DNA from: Paracoccaceae bacterium
GTDB lineage: Bacteria > Pseudomonadota > Alphaproteobacteria > Rhodobacterales > Rhodobacteraceae
Reading direction: 5' to 3'
DNA: 64,000 nucleotides
Assembly (NCBI GenBank): GCA_024742695.1
Contig: JANSXY010000016.1
Coordinates: 19,402-83,401, forward strand
The notes beneath the pieces are model-generated. The model made no database searches and had not been told where the DNA came from. It worked only from the letters and a program-made list of their open reading frames with translations. A program made the translations under genes and the position numbers. The first letter of the stretch is position 1, and the number at the start of each line of letters is the position of its first letter. Positions 24,484 through 36,601 of this stretch are shown piece after piece.

Positions 24484-24512
24484 TTGGCGCCCCCGCGTGC
24501 CGCGCCTATATT
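24484..24512 (+). promoter_or_regulatory. Promoter of the DUF4174 gene
   Basis: TTGGCG at 24484-24489 and TATATT at 24507-24512 are separated by 17 bases, a good housekeeping match. Transcription would start near 24519, giving a leader of about 13 bases that is just long enough for the GAGGGGAG ribosome site. Confidence 0.55.
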
Positions 24513-24531
24513 GGCCCCGAGGGGAGAACGG

Positions 24532-25029
24532 ATGCGACATCTGATCGTTGCGATAGCACTGGCCGCCGCCTGCGCGCCCGCGTCGGCGCAGACCCAGGTC
24601 GCCGCCGCCGGTCCCGCCGGCGACGAGACCGGCGCCCTGACGGCCACCGACGGCACGCCGGCCGGCTTCGCGCCGCTGGAGGCCGCCGACGTGGCGCTGG
24701 AGGATTTTCTCTGGCTCAAGCGCCCGGTCGTCGTGTTCGCCAACACGCCCGCCGATCCGGCGTTCCGCCAGCAGATGGACTTTCTCGAGGAACTGTGGCC
24801 GGAACTGGAGGCGCGCGACGTCGTTCTGATCGTCGATACCGATCCCGGGGCCGAGACCGAGGTGCGACGTACGCTGCGGCCGCGCGGCTTCATGCTGGTG
24901 CTGATGGACAAGGACGGCAGCGTGGCGCTGCGCAAACCCTCGCCCTGGAGCGTGCGCGAAATCTCGCGCGCGATCGACAAGATGCCGTCGCGGCGCGAGG
25001 AGATGCGCGTCCTGCAGCCGGGGCGGTAA
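24532..25029 (+). CDS. DUF4174 periplasmic protein
   Basis: The protein has 165 residues with a cleavable Sec signal (LIVAIALAAACAPASAQ). The mature part has a thioredoxin-like pattern without the CxxC motif: RPVVVFANTPADPAFRQQ, then DVVLIVDTDPG, then GFMLVLMDKDGSVALRKP, as in DUF4174. The function of this family is not known to me. It is transcribed alone, divergent from the sulfotransferase-like gene and convergent with pccA. The ATG at 24532 follows GAGGGGAGAACGG. Confidence 0.75.
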   Translation: MRHLIVAIALAAACAPASAQTQVAAAGPAGDETGALTATDGTPAGFAPLEAADVALEDFLWLKRPVVVFANTPADPAFRQQMDFLEELWPELEARDVVLIVDTDPGAETEVRRTLRPRGFMLVLMDKDGSVALRKPSPWSVREISRAIDKMPSRREEMRVLQPGR

Positions 25030-25076
25030 CGGGCGCCCCGCGCCGGCGGGCGATATGCCGCCGCCCCGGTCATCGG

Positions 25077-27077
<2,001 letters not shown>

Positions 27078-27130
27078 CTCCGTCCCTTCTTCCTTGGCCG
27101 CCGGGGTCAGGCCCGGTCGTGTCGAACGAC

Positions 27131-27163
27131 GACGCCGCCGGGGCGGCAGGCCCCGGCGGCGTC
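27131..27163 (-). terminator. 14-bp GC hairpin between the glycine-zipper gene and pccA
   Basis: A perfect 14-base stem (GACGCCGCCGGGGC with its complement) closes on GGCAG. It lies 56 bases after the glycine-zipper stop and 54 bases before the pccA start. There is no T-run after it. It may attenuate read-through or shape the pccA leader. Confidence 0.4.
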
Positions 27164-27218
27164 GAGTTGAGCGGTGCTGACGACCGGCGCGGGGCCGGCC
27201 GCCTTGCGGATTTGCGGT

Positions 27219-27440
27219 TCAGTACCGCGGAATGCAGCCCGCGGCGTTGGGCGCCACGTCGCAGTAAAGCGCCCCGGCCGCGGCGCCCAGCGCCGCACCG
27301 GTGATGGCGTTGTTGTCGGTCGCATCCGCGATGACGGCGCCGGCCGCGGCGCCGGCAAGGGCGCGCTGGCCTTCCGTCTGCATGCAGCCGGACAGGGCCG
27401 CAGTTCCGAGGATGGCGAGGACGAGGGTGGTGTTACGCAT
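27219..27440 (-). CDS. Glycine-zipper lipoprotein
   Basis: This 73-residue protein has a lipoprotein signal with lipobox LSGC at about residues 16-19, then a glycine-zipper segment of small residues (GAAAGAVIADA and ITGAALGAAAGA). Such segments insert in or line the outer membrane. Two further cysteines near the end (LYCDVAPNAAGC) could form a disulfide. GGAGG lies just before the ATG region. It lies between pccB and pccA. Confidence 0.75.
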   Translation of the reverse strand: MRNTTLVLAILGTAALSGCMQTEGQRALAGAAAGAVIADATDNNAITGAALGAAAGALYCDVAPNAAGCIPRY

Positions 27441-27477
27441 GCTCTTGAGCCTCCGAAGCTTGTATCGCTATGGCGAC

Positions 27478-27504
27478 ATTCTACTCCCTTTGCGGGGAGG
27501 CAAA
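27478..27504 (-). promoter_or_regulatory. Possible promoter and TTTGC/GCAAA dyad of the glycine-zipper gene
   Basis: TAGAAT (minus strand, 27483-27478) would place a transcript start about 31 bases ahead of the ATG. Just upstream, TTTGC and GCAAA are spaced by 6 bases (27489-27504), reminiscent of the TTTGCAAA elements near pccB. No clear -35 is seen. The remainder of 27505-27603 is blank. Confidence 0.3.
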
Positions 27505-27603
27505 AGAGAAATCGCCCTGTCCCGAAGGCTTCGGCGCCGCACCGCGCATGGCGCGGGGCGCAGGCCGACCCCCGATCCGCGGACCCTGTGCGAGCGTGCC
27601 GCG

Positions 27604-27951
27604 TCATGCCCCGAACACCTCGGGAAAGGCGGCCTCGGCCCGCGCGCAATCGATCCTGAGCAGCGCGGCGTAGCTTTCCGGGTCGAACGGTTCCTCGGCC
27701 GGAACAACCTCGCGGCCGAAGAACCAGGACAGCCGGCCCGCATCGAGATTGCCGCGCTCGAACGGATCCTCGCCGAAATGATCCCACAGCGCCGCCATGA
27801 ACGCGGCGTCGGCCGCCCTGTCCAGCGGCGCGCGATCCCGGAACCGTTCGCGCGAAATCAGCCGGGTCGCGCCCTTCGGGTTGGCGCGCCGGATCGTGAA
27901 TTGCAGATCGGTTCCGGGAAGTCGGCCGGGAAAGCCGCGATGCTTCAGCAT
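27604..27951 (-). CDS. Conserved-looking cytoplasmic protein, unknown function
   Basis: I do not recognise a family for these 115 residues. There is no signal or membrane helix. The protein is rich in Phe, Arg and Asp, with FMAALWDHFGEDPFERGNLD in the middle (20 residues) and SWFFGREVVPAEEPF after it. GGGAGG precedes the ATG at a good distance. Its position between pccB and pccA on the same strand suggests co-expression with the carboxylase, but no role follows from the sequence. Confidence 0.55.
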   Translation of the reverse strand: MLKHRGFPGRLPGTDLQFTIRRANPKGATRLISRERFRDRAPLDRAADAAFMAALWDHFGEDPFERGNLDAGRLSWFFGREVVPAEEPFDPESYAALLRIDCARAEAAFPEVFGA

Positions 27952-27999
27952 GACGCGGCCTCCCGGCAGGTGCGGGCGGCGTACGACCGCCCGATCCGA

Positions 28000-28128
28000 T
28001 CAGCCGCCGTACTTGCCGCTGTAGGTCGGTTCCACGGTGACGGGTTCCATCGGCACCGGTTCGGGCTTCGGCGCGCAGGCCGCGGCGAAGGCGACCAGGG
28101 CGAGGGCCACGAGGGCTTTGCGGGACAT
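28000..28128 (-). CDS. 42-residue lipoprotein
   Basis: This very short gene encodes a signal with lipobox AAAC (MSRKALVALALVAFAAAC), followed by a 24-residue Pro/Glu/Val-rich tail with paired VPMEPVTVEPTYSG and ending KYGG. GAGGAG lies 5-6 bases before the ATG, so it is very probably translated. Lipidation and a short extended tail are all that can be inferred. It lies 48 bases upstream of the 115-residue gene. Confidence 0.65.
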   Translation of the reverse strand: MSRKALVALALVAFAAACAPKPEPVPMEPVTVEPTYSGKYGG

Positions 28129-28269
28129 GTTGAACTCCTCGGTTCGAAAATCGGGGCGGCCGCGACATGCGGGCCCGGATGGACACTAGCCCATTCCCGC
28201 GGCGGGAGCCATGCGGCCGATGCGGTCCCGTGCGGGAAATCGCCGAGCGATGAAACGGTCCCGCGCATC

Positions 28270-28677
28270 TCAGAACGGCTCCCAAAGGCAACTGTCGCCG
28301 TCCGGCACGAAGGCCTCGAAGAACTGCGTCGCCTCGGGGGCGGGCGCGCCGAACGGCACCTCGCGATCCATCAGCGTGATCACGATCTGCGCCGGGCGCG
28401 GACCGGTGGCGGGAATCCGCGGCAGGGCGAAGCCGTCGCACAGGGCCTGCATGTCGGCGAAGGCGGTCTCGGGATCGACGGTGCCGCCGTCGCGCGCGAT
28501 CGCCGGTGCGAGGAAGCGGAACCGCAGCGTCAGGCCGGCGGGACCGGCCGCGTCGTGGATCGTGTCGACGAAGCTCAGCGCCTGGCCCGACGGCACGGCC
28601 AGCGCCTCCTGCCCCGGGGCGGGCGCGGCGGCCAGCACGACGGCCGCAAGGGGAAGCACCAGCCGCATCGCGGTCAT
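28270..28677 (-). CDS. Small secreted protein, DUF6497-like
   Basis: The 135-residue protein has a Sec signal (LVLPLAAVVLAAAPAPGQEA). The mature part is a compact beta-rich domain with two cysteines (ALCDGF and DSCLWEPF) that may pair. I think it matches DUF6497, which is common beside pccB in this order, but I cannot confirm that here. The ATG lies one base after the pccB stop (TAG G ATG), so it depends on pccB translation; an ATG at 28668 is an alternative. Confidence 0.55.
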   Translation of the reverse strand: MTAMRLVLPLAAVVLAAAPAPGQEALAVPSGQALSFVDTIHDAAGPAGLTLRFRFLAPAIARDGGTVDPETAFADMQALCDGFALPRIPATGPRPAQIVITLMDREVPFGAPAPEATQFFEAFVPDGDSCLWEPF

Positions 28678-28678
28678 C

Positions 28679-30211
<1,533 letters not shown>

Positions 30212-30281
30212 CGTGTCCCCCTCGCGGTTTGGCGCGCACCCTAGTCGCGGGCGACGGGGGCTCAAAGCGGAATTCGGAAAA

Positions 30282-30329
30282 TTTGCAAATAATTGGCAGA
30301 CATTCAGCTGCGAAATGCGAATATGCGAA
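30282..30329. promoter_or_regulatory. Regulatory elements between pccB and the efflux gene
   Basis: TTTGCAAA lies at 30282-30289, 71 bases upstream of the pccB start. Three TGCGAA hexamers follow at 30309, 30316 and 30324. The first matches the twin TTTGCAAA in front of the PccR-type regulator gene, so regulator binding is likely; the hexamers may be degenerate copies or a second factor's site. Confidence 0.5.
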
Positions 30330-30388
30330 GTCCGGATCGCCCGCGCTTGCGGCTGGACAAGCCGCGTGGCCGGGCGTAGCCATCGGCC

Positions 30389-31603
30389 ATGTCCACAACT
30401 CCGACGGTGCGGTTCCTCGACCGCTCCACCGCCCCGCACATCGTGACGCTGGTTCTTCTGTCAGGCCTGTCGGCGCTGTCGATGAACGTGTTCCTGCCCT
30501 CGCTGCCCGGAATGGCGGCGTGGTACGGGGTGGACTACGCCGTGATGCAACTGTCGGTCTCGGCCTATCTGGCCGTGTCCGCGGTGCTGCAACTGGCCGT
30601 CGGCCCGGTATCGGACCGCTACGGGCGGCGTTCGGTGGTGCTGGGGGCGCTCGGGCTGTTCCTGCTGGCCACGGTCGGCACGATCCTGGCCCCGACGGCG
30701 GGCTGGTTCCTGGTGTTCCGGATGGCGCAGGCGGTGGTGGCGACCACCTTCGTTCTGTCGCGCGCCGTGGTGCGCGACATGGTGCCCGACGCGCAGGCGG
30801 CCTCGATGATCGGCTATGTCACGATGGGCATGTCGCTGGCGCCGATGATCGGCCCGGTGATCGGCGGCGCGCTGGACGAGGCGTTCGGCTGGCAGGCGAA
30901 TTTCGCCCTGCTGCTGGGGCTCGGGCTGGGCGTGACCTGGCTGGTCTGGCGCGACCTCGGGGAAACCGCGGCGCGCGGCGGCACCCCCTTCGCCGAGCAG
31001 GTCCGGCAATACCCCGAGCTGCTGACCTCGCCGCGCTTCTGGGGCTACGCGATGGCGGCGGCCGGGGCCTCGGGCGCGTTCTTCGCCTATCTCGGCGGCG
31101 CGCCCTATGTCGGCGCGAACGTCTTCGGCCTGTCGCCGGCGCAGCTTGGCTTCTACTTCGCGGCGCCGGCGATCGGCTACGCGCTGGGGAACTTCATCTC
31201 CGGCCGCTATTCCGTCGCCATCGGGATGGACCGGATGGTTCTGGTCGGATCGGCGATCACGACAACGCCGCTGGCGCTGGCGCTGGTCGAGGACCTGGTC
31301 TTCAGCGCCACCCCGCTGGTGTTCTTCGGCGCCGTCGGGTTGATGGCGATCGGCAACGGCATGGTGCTGCCCAACGCCAATGCCGGCATGCTGTCGGTGC
31401 GGCCGCACCTGGCCGGCACCGCCTCGGGCCTCGGCGGCGCGCTGATGATCGGCGGCGGGGCCGGCCTTGCGGCCATTGCCGGGTCGCTGCTTGGCCCCGA
31501 AAGCGGGGCGGCGCCGCTTCTGGCGCTGATGGCGCTGTCCTCCGCGTCCTCGATCGCGGCGATCCTGATGGTCATCCGTCGCCGGCGCGCGCTGGGGCTA
31601 TGA
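30389..31603 (+). CDS. Bcr/CflA-type MFS multidrug efflux transporter
   Basis: This 404-residue inner-membrane protein has twelve hydrophobic helices and the MFS loop motif [13 protein letters not shown] after helix 2, plus the drug/H+ antiporter motif in helix 5 ([15 protein letters not shown]). It exports small molecules with the proton gradient; the substrate is not evident. It is divergent from pccB and 57 bases upstream of the PccR-type gene, with TTTGCAAA sites on both sides, so it may be part of the same regulon. Confidence 0.85.
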   Translation: MSTTPTVRFLDRSTAPHIVTLVLLSGLSALSMNVFLPSLPGMAAWYGVDYAVMQLSVSAYLAVSAVLQLAVGPVSDRYGRRSVVLGALGLFLLATVGTILAPTAGWFLVFRMAQAVVATTFVLSRAVVRDMVPDAQAASMIGYVTMGMSLAPMIGPVIGGALDEAFGWQANFALLLGLGLGVTWLVWRDLGETAARGGTPFAEQVRQYPELLTSPRFWGYAMAAAGASGAFFAYLGGAPYVGANVFGLSPAQLGFYFAAPAIGYALGNFISGRYSVAIGMDRMVLVGSAITTTPLALALVEDLVFSATPLVFFGAVGLMAIGNGMVLPNANAGMLSVRPHLAGTASGLGGALMIGGGAGLAAIAGSLLGPESGAAPLLALMALSSASSIAAILMVIRRRRALGL

Positions 31604-31620
31604 CGGCTTGCAGCGAAGTC

Positions 31621-31641
31621 TTTGCAAAGCTAGTTTGCAAA
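31621..31641 (+). promoter_or_regulatory. Double TTTGCAAA operator before the PccR-type gene
   Basis: Two perfect copies of the palindrome TTTGCAAA (31621-31628 and 31634-31641) are spaced by five bases, 20 bases upstream of the regulator start. Published PccR sites, from memory, are paired TTTGCAAA with a similar spacer. This suggests autoregulation. Confidence 0.65.
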
Positions 31642-31660
31642 GAATTCGGCGAGGGCGGCG

Positions 31661-33058
31661 ATGGCGGTTCAGAAACTCTACGCGGGCGTCAAGCTGCGCG
31701 AAACCCGCGGCCGCCTCGGGCTGACGCAGAAGGCCTTCGCGCAGAAACTGGGCGTGTCGCTGCCCTATCTGAACCAGATGGAAAACAACCACCGCCCGGT
31801 CTCGGCCGCGGTGGTGCTGGCGCTGGCGGGCGAATTCGGCCTCGACGTCACGGAACTGTCGACCGGGGATGCCGAACGCATGGTATCGGACATGCGCGAG
31901 GCGCTGGCCGACCCGGTGTTCGCCGATACCGCGCCGCCGCTGGCCGACCTGCGGCTTGCCGCGTCGAACGCGCCGGCGCTGGCGCGGGCCTTCCTGGAAC
32001 TGCATCGCGCCTACCGGCAAGGCCACGAACGCCTCGCCTCGCTCGACGAGGCACTGGGGCGCGAGGATGCCGCGCCGGTCGCCTCGCCCTGGGAAGAGGT
32101 GCGCGACTTCTTCCACTACTGCGACAACTACATCGACGCGGTCGATCACGCCGCCGAGCGCTTCGCGGCCGGCGCCGGGCGCCGCGACCCGCTGGACGCG
32201 GCGCGCGACACGCTGACGGGCCTTGGGGTGGACTTGTCCTTTTCCGACAACGGGCCGCTGCGTTTTTACGACGATGACGCCAAGACCCTGCGGCTTTCGA
32301 ACAAGGCGGCGCTGGCGACACAACGCTTCCAGGCCCTGCACCAGGTCGCGCTGCTGACCCACGGGCCGCTGCTTGAAGCAACGCTGGACCTTGCCCGTTT
32401 CCAGTCGGACGCCGCGCGCGGGATCGCCAAGATCGGGCTGGCGAACTACTTCGCCGGGGCGGCGCTGCTGCCCTACCGGGCGTTTCTTCAGGCCGCGCGC
32501 GACACCCGGCACGATCTGGAACGGCTGGCCGACCGGTTCGGCGCCTCGATCGAGCAGGTGGCGCATCGGCTGTCGACGCTGCAGCGGCCGGGCGCGAAGG
32601 GTGTGCCGTTCTTCTTCGTGCGCGTCGACCAGGCCGGCACGATCACCAAGCGCCATTCCGCCACCCGGCTGCAATTCGCCCGGTTCGGCGGCGCCTGCCC
32701 CTTGTGGAACGTGCACCAGGCCTTCGAGATGCCGGGCCGGTTCCTGCGGCAACTGGCCGAAACGCCGGACGGGGTGCGCTATCTCTGCCTCGCGCGCGAT
32801 GTCTCGAAGCCCGGTGGCGCGTTCCACGCGCCGGTCCGGCGCTACGCGATCGGGCTGGGCTGCGAGATCAGCCACGCCGGGCAGCTGGTCTATGCCGACG
32901 ATCTGGACCTCGGCAAGGCCGCCGCGTTCCAGCCGATCGGCATCTCCTGCCGGATCTGCGAACGACGCGAGTGTCACCAGCGATCCGTCCCGCCGCTGGA
33001 ACGGCGGCTGACGATCGACCCCGACCGCCGCGGGCTGCTGCCCTACGAGATCGCGTGA
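31661..33058 (+). CDS. pccR: Short-chain fatty acyl-CoA regulator (PccR/ScfR family)
   Basis: The 465-residue regulator has an XRE helix-turn-helix at about 8-65 (RLGLTQKAFAQKLGVSLPYLN is its core, here cited as GLTQKAFAQKLGVSLPYL). A peptidase-like middle domain follows, and the C-terminal ScfR region holds a cysteine cluster (GISCRICERRECHQRS). In Rhodobacter sphaeroides PccR senses propionyl-CoA state and controls the carboxylase. Its position next to pccB and the TTTGCAAA pair just upstream support the same role here. GAGGGCGGCG precedes the ATG. Confidence 0.85.
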   Translation: MAVQKLYAGVKLRETRGRLGLTQKAFAQKLGVSLPYLNQMENNHRPVSAAVVLALAGEFGLDVTELSTGDAERMVSDMREALADPVFADTAPPLADLRLAASNAPALARAFLELHRAYRQGHERLASLDEALGREDAAPVASPWEEVRDFFHYCDNYIDAVDHAAERFAAGAGRRDPLDAARDTLTGLGVDLSFSDNGPLRFYDDDAKTLRLSNKAALATQRFQALHQVALLTHGPLLEATLDLARFQSDAARGIAKIGLANYFAGAALLPYRAFLQAARDTRHDLERLADRFGASIEQVAHRLSTLQRPGAKGVPFFFVRVDQAGTITKRHSATRLQFARFGGACPLWNVHQAFEMPGRFLRQLAETPDGVRYLCLARDVSKPGGAFHAPVRRYAIGLGCEISHAGQLVYADDLDLGKAAAFQPIGISCRICERRECHQRSVPPLERRLTIDPDRRGLLPYEIA

Positions 33059-33059
33059 A

Positions 33060-33086
33060 AAGGCCCCGGCCAATGGCCGGGGCCTT
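33060..33086. terminator. Bidirectional terminator between pccR and the DUF465 gene
   Basis: A perfect 12-base stem (AAGGCCCCGGCC and complement) closes on a 3-base loop. On the minus strand it ends in TTTT, suiting the DUF465 gene; on the plus strand it begins one base after the pccR stop codon. Confidence 0.7.
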
Positions 33087-33106
33087 GCCGTCATCCTGGC
33101 GCCGGA

Positions 33107-33346
33107 TCAGGCCTGGGCCAGCATCCGCGCGATTTCGTCCTTCAGCGCCATGCGCTTCTTGCGCATCTCGGTCTCGGCCATCTGGTCGACCGGCTCCACA
33201 TTCGTTTCCGCGCGATGCACCTCGCGGTTGATCTCGTGATACTCGTCCATCAGCCGCGCGAAATGCGCGTTCGCCGTCTTCAGCGCGTGAATCTTGTCCG
33301 TCTGGCCGGGAAAGTCGTCAGCCAGTTCGTGGGGCGTATGCGACAT
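33107..33346 (-). CDS. YdcH/DUF465 family protein
   Basis: This 79-residue, highly charged protein is predicted to be mostly helical and coiled coil. DUF465 marks are HELADDFPG, IHALKTANAHFARLMDEYHE and the lysine/arginine-rich MRKKRMALKDEIARML. The family function is unclear. AAGGAG lies 8 bases before the ATG. A perfect TTGA-N6-TCAA box with a plausible -10 upstream suggests control by an FNR/CRP-type regulator. Confidence 0.85.
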   Translation of the reverse strand: MSHTPHELADDFPGQTDKIHALKTANAHFARLMDEYHEINREVHRAETNVEPVDQMAETEMRKKRMALKDEIARMLAQA

Positions 33347-33377
33347 CGCGTGTCTCCTTGTCATCTGTCCGGCAGCG

Positions 33378-33419
33378 AGCCTAGAAGCGCGCCGTAACGC
33401 CCTCCTTGACCGAGGTCAA
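33378..33419 (-). promoter_or_regulatory. FNR-type box and -10 of the DUF465 gene
   Basis: TTGACCGAGGTCAA (33406-33419) is a perfect palindrome matching TTGA-N6-TCAA. TAGGCT (33383-33378, minus strand) fits a -10 with a start at about 33371. The box centre then lies at -41.5, the class II activation position. Confidence 0.5.
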
Positions 33420-33426
33420 ACCCCGA

Positions 33427-34089
33427 TCAGCGCGCCGGCTGCCAACCGGCGGCGCGAGCCTCCGCCTCGGTGCAGAACCAGCGCTCGCCGCGGTCGGTGT
33501 CGATCCGGGTGTCGGCATGGCCGCGCCCGCCCGGCAGGTGGTAGAGCTTGCGTCCCGAGCCCGAGATGTTGCCCTTGATCGCGCAGCCGTTCGGCCCGGT
33601 GTCGGGCCCCGCCTGCGCGGCGCTTTCGGCGCGGCGATGATCCTCCGGCCGCTCGAACCCGCCGCCCCAGAGGCCAAGGCCGTCGCGCGCGGCGGCGCGC
33701 TGGTCGGCGACGTAGCGGGTGCTGTAGCGGGTATAGGCGACGGCGGCGCCCTGCGCGACCATCGCGCGTCCGATATCGGCCCCGTTCACCGTGCAGATCG
33801 CCACCAGCCTGCCATAGGCGTCGCGGTCCTGCACCGCGCAGACCACCCGCTGCCCCGCGACCAGCCGGACAAGCCGGTCGCGCGCCCAGGTGCCGCAGGG
33901 CCAGTCGCGCCCAGAGGCATCGGCGCAGTCCTGGTCAAGCTCGGGCGCGTCGATCCCGAAAAGCCGGATCCTGTCGCCGCCGATCCTGAGCGAATCGCCA
34001 TCGGACACGCGGGCGCGGCCGGCGAGGGTGTCGGCGGCGGCGGGCAGGGACAGACAGGCGAGAAAGGCGCAAACCAATAGCCGGACCAT
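33427..34089 (-). CDS. Secreted thermonuclease-like (SNase) protein
   Basis: The 220-residue protein has a signal peptide (LLVCAFLACLSLPAAA) and an SNase barrel: RVSDGDSLRIGG, RIRLFGIDAPELDQ and DRDAYGRLVAICTV match the calcium and catalytic loops of staphylococcal nuclease. A C-terminal extension (GCAIKGNISGSGRKLYHLPG and GERWFCTEAEARAAGW) is a separate small domain seen after nucleases in this order. Nucleic-acid cleavage outside the cytoplasm is expected. betA lies 54 bases upstream on the same strand. Confidence 0.85.
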   Translation of the reverse strand: MVRLLVCAFLACLSLPAAADTLAGRARVSDGDSLRIGGDRIRLFGIDAPELDQDCADASGRDWPCGTWARDRLVRLVAGQRVVCAVQDRDAYGRLVAICTVNGADIGRAMVAQGAAVAYTRYSTRYVADQRAAARDGLGLWGGGFERPEDHRRAESAAQAGPDTGPNGCAIKGNISGSGRKLYHLPGGRGHADTRIDTDRGERWFCTEAEARAAGWQPAR

Positions 34090-34143
34090 GGGCCGATCTG
34101 GCCCGGTGCGTCGGCCCGCCTCAACGTGGCCTTTTCGGCAGGT

Positions 34144-35790
34144 TCAGCGCTGCGCCTCGCGCCAGCGCGGGTTGATCCACGGCTCGTCGTTCGCCGGTGG
34201 CAGCGGCGCGCGGCCGAGTATGTGATCCGCGGCCTTCTCGCCGACCATGATCGAGGGCGCGTTGAGATTGCCGTTGGTGATCCGCGGAAAGATCGAACTG
34301 TCGGCGACCCGCAGCGCCTCGACCCCGATCACCCGGCATTCGGGATCGACCACCGCCATCGGGTCGTCCGCGCGGCCCATCCTCGCGGTGCCGCAGGGAT
34401 GGTAGGCGCTTTCGGCATGGTCGCGGATGAAGGCGTCGATCTCGTCGTCGGACTGCACCGCCGCGCCCGGCTGGATCTCGTGCTTCACGAAGGGTTCGAA
34501 TGCCGCTTGCGCGAAGATCTCGCGCGTCAGCCGGATGCAGGTGCGGAAATCGACCCAGTCCTGTTCCGTCGACATGTAGTTGAAGCGGATCACCGGATGC
34601 GCCTGGGGATCGGCGGAGCGCAGCCGCACCGTCCCGCGCGACGGCGAGCGCATCGGCCCGACATGGGCCTGGAACCCGTGCCCCTCGGCCGCCGCCTTGC
34701 CGTCGTAGCGCACCGCGATCGGCAGGAAGTGGTACTGGATGTCGGGATAGTCGACGCCGGCGCGCGACCGGATGAAGGCGCAGCTTTCGAACTGGTTCGA
34801 GGCGCCAAGCCCCTTGCGGGTGAACAGCCACTGCGCCCCGATCGCCGCCTTGCCCGGAAGGTTCCAGTACTTGTAGAGCGTGATCGGCTGACGGCTGGCG
34901 TATTGCACGTAGACTTCCAGGTGATCCTGCAGGTTGCTGCCGACGCCGAGCCGATCGGCCAGCGCGGCGATGCCGTGCTCGGCCAGATGCGCCGCCGGCC
35001 CGATCCCCGACAGCATCAGCAGTTTCGGCGTGTTGAGCGCCGAGGCGGCGAGGATCACCTCGCGCCCGGCCCCGACCACCTCGATCCCGCCGCGCGTGGC
35101 GATCTCGACCCCGGTCGCGCGGCCGTTCTCGATCACCACCTTGCGGGCGAGGCCGCGCACCAGCGTGCAGCGCCCGGTGGCCTCGGCCGGGCGCAGGTAG
35201 GCCTTGGCAGCCGACCAGCGTTCGCCCTTGTGGATCGTCGATTCGAACGGGCCGAAGCCTTCCTGCTTCTCGCCGTTGTAATCCTCTGTCACCTCGTAGC
35301 CCGCCTGCCGTCCGGCCTCGACGAAGGCGTGAAACAGCGGGTTGGTGCGCGGCCCGCGACCCACATGCATCGGCCCGTCGGTGCCGCGCCAGCCGGGCTG
35401 GCCGCCGTGGGAGCATTCCATCCGGCGGTAGTAGGGCAGCACATCGGCATAGGCCCAGCCGGCGGCGCCCGACTCGGCCCAGTGATCGAAGTCGCGGGCA
35501 TGGCCGCGCACATAAACCATCCCGTTGATCGAGGAAGAGCCGCCGATCACCTTGCCGCGCGGGGTGACAAGGACGCGGCCGCCCAGATGCGGCTCGGGTT
35601 CCGTCTTCATGCCCCAGTCGTAGCGCGCCATGTTCATCGGGTAGCTCAGCGCGGCGGGCATCTGGATGAACGGCCCGGCGTCCGATCCGCCGTATTCCAC
35701 CACGATCACGCTGCGCCCGGCCTCGGCCAGCCGCCAGGCCATGGCACAACCGGCGGATCCGGCACCGACGATGACGTAATCGGCCTGCAT
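34144..35790 (-). CDS. betA: Choline dehydrogenase
   Basis: This 548-residue GMC flavoenzyme oxidises choline to betaine aldehyde and, more slowly, to glycine betaine. The FAD motif [18 protein letters not shown], the [15 protein letters not shown] signature, the catalytic histidine region [13 protein letters not shown] and the [10 protein letters not shown] motif are all present. It follows betI by 7 bases, so the two are one operon. betB and betC are absent from the neighbourhood; betaine aldehyde must be handled by BetA itself or by a dehydrogenase encoded elsewhere. Confidence 0.93.
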   Translation of the reverse strand: MQADYVIVGAGSAGCAMAWRLAEAGRSVIVVEYGGSDAGPFIQMPAALSYPMNMARYDWGMKTEPEPHLGGRVLVTPRGKVIGGSSSINGMVYVRGHARDFDHWAESGAAGWAYADVLPYYRRMECSHGGQPGWRGTDGPMHVGRGPRTNPLFHAFVEAGRQAGYEVTEDYNGEKQEGFGPFESTIHKGERWSAAKAYLRPAEATGRCTLVRGLARKVVIENGRATGVEIATRGGIEVVGAGREVILAASALNTPKLLMLSGIGPAAHLAEHGIAALADRLGVGSNLQDHLEVYVQYASRQPITLYKYWNLPGKAAIGAQWLFTRKGLGASNQFESCAFIRSRAGVDYPDIQYHFLPIAVRYDGKAAAEGHGFQAHVGPMRSPSRGTVRLRSADPQAHPVIRFNYMSTEQDWVDFRTCIRLTREIFAQAAFEPFVKHEIQPGAAVQSDDEIDAFIRDHAESAYHPCGTARMGRADDPMAVVDPECRVIGVEALRVADSSIFPRITNGNLNAPSIMVGEKAADHILGRAPLPPANDEPWINPRWREAQR

Positions 35791-35797
35791 CGCCGCC

Positions 35798-36391
35798 CTA
35801 CCCGTTCGCGGACGCCCGGCCCGCAAGCTCGGCATCGACGAAATCGAGCACCACCTGCGCCGCCGCCGCCCCGTCCGGCGCGCCGCCGCCCAGCGCCTCG
35901 CGGATGTAGACCCCGTCGATCAGCGCGCCCAGCGCGTCGGCCAGCGCACCGGCCCGCGCGCCGACCGTCGGGCGCAGGGCATGCACCAGGTTCGACCGCA
36001 GCCGGCGCTGGTAGATCGACAGAAGCCGCCGCGCCTCGGGCACGGTCTGGGCCAGCACGTAGAAGTTCAGCCAGGCGCCGATCACCTCGCGGCGGAAACT
36101 GCCGGGGGCGAAACTGGCCCGCACGACCGCATGCAACCGGCCGCGCGGCCCTTCGGCGGCGACCAGCGCGCCGCGCACCTCGGCCCCGTAGAGCGTGAGA
36201 ACATGGCGCATGGCGGCGAGGAAGATCTGCTCCTTGGATCCGAAATAGTGATGCGCCAGCGCCGAGGACATGCCGGCGCGGCGCGCGATCTGCGCCACCG
36301 TCACGTCAAGCGAGCCGGCGCGCCCGATCTCGTCGATCGTGGCGCTGACCAGCGCGGCCTTGCGGATCGGCTCCATTCCCAGTTTCGGCAT
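35798..36391 (-). CDS. betI: Choline-responsive repressor BetI (TetR family)
   Basis: The 197-residue TetR protein starts with the BetI-type [18 protein letters not shown] and a helix-turn-helix ([20 protein letters not shown] at 33-52, cited in part). The ligand-binding domain is complete. BetI represses betaine genes until choline is present. Two ATTGA-N4-TCAAT operators lie upstream, one facing betI and one facing choX, so it probably controls both divergent operons. Confidence 0.92.
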   Translation of the reverse strand: MPKLGMEPIRKAALVSATIDEIGRAGSLDVTVAQIARRAGMSSALAHHYFGSKEQIFLAAMRHVLTLYGAEVRGALVAAEGPRGRLHAVVRASFAPGSFRREVIGAWLNFYVLAQTVPEARRLLSIYQRRLRSNLVHALRPTVGARAGALADALGALIDGVYIREALGGGAPDGAAAAQVVLDFVDAELAGRASANG

Positions 36392-36436
36392 CCTGCTGCC
36401 CTGTTCTCGGCCCCGTCTCAGCGCTACAGGCGGGTA

Positions 36437-36450
36437 ATTGACTCGTCAAT
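36437..36450. promoter_or_regulatory. BetI-like operator facing betI
   Basis: ATTGA-CTCG-TCAAT followed by CAACAAAC. It is nearly identical to the second site at 36567. It lies 46 bases upstream of the betI ATG. Confidence 0.7.
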
Positions 36451-36566
36451 CAACAAACGACAGCGGCTGGCGGCTATTCCCAAGGCAACGGATCGGCTAG
36501 TCTTGCCAACACGGCGGGGGCCGACTGTCGCCCAGAAATGCCTTGCCAGCCCGGCCACGCGTTTTT

Positions 36567-36580
36567 ATTGATTCGTCAAT
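36567..36580. promoter_or_regulatory. BetI-like operator facing choX
   Basis: ATTGA-TTCG-TCAAT followed by CAACAAAA, 22 bases upstream of the choX ATG. The pair of sites is 130 bases apart, center to center. Confidence 0.7.
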
Positions 36581-36601
36581 CAACAAAACAGGGAGCCTGC
36601 A

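Noticed and set aside
28129..28269. tRNA T-loop-like GGTTCGAAA near 28138
   Set aside because: No acceptor or anticodon stem can be paired around it.
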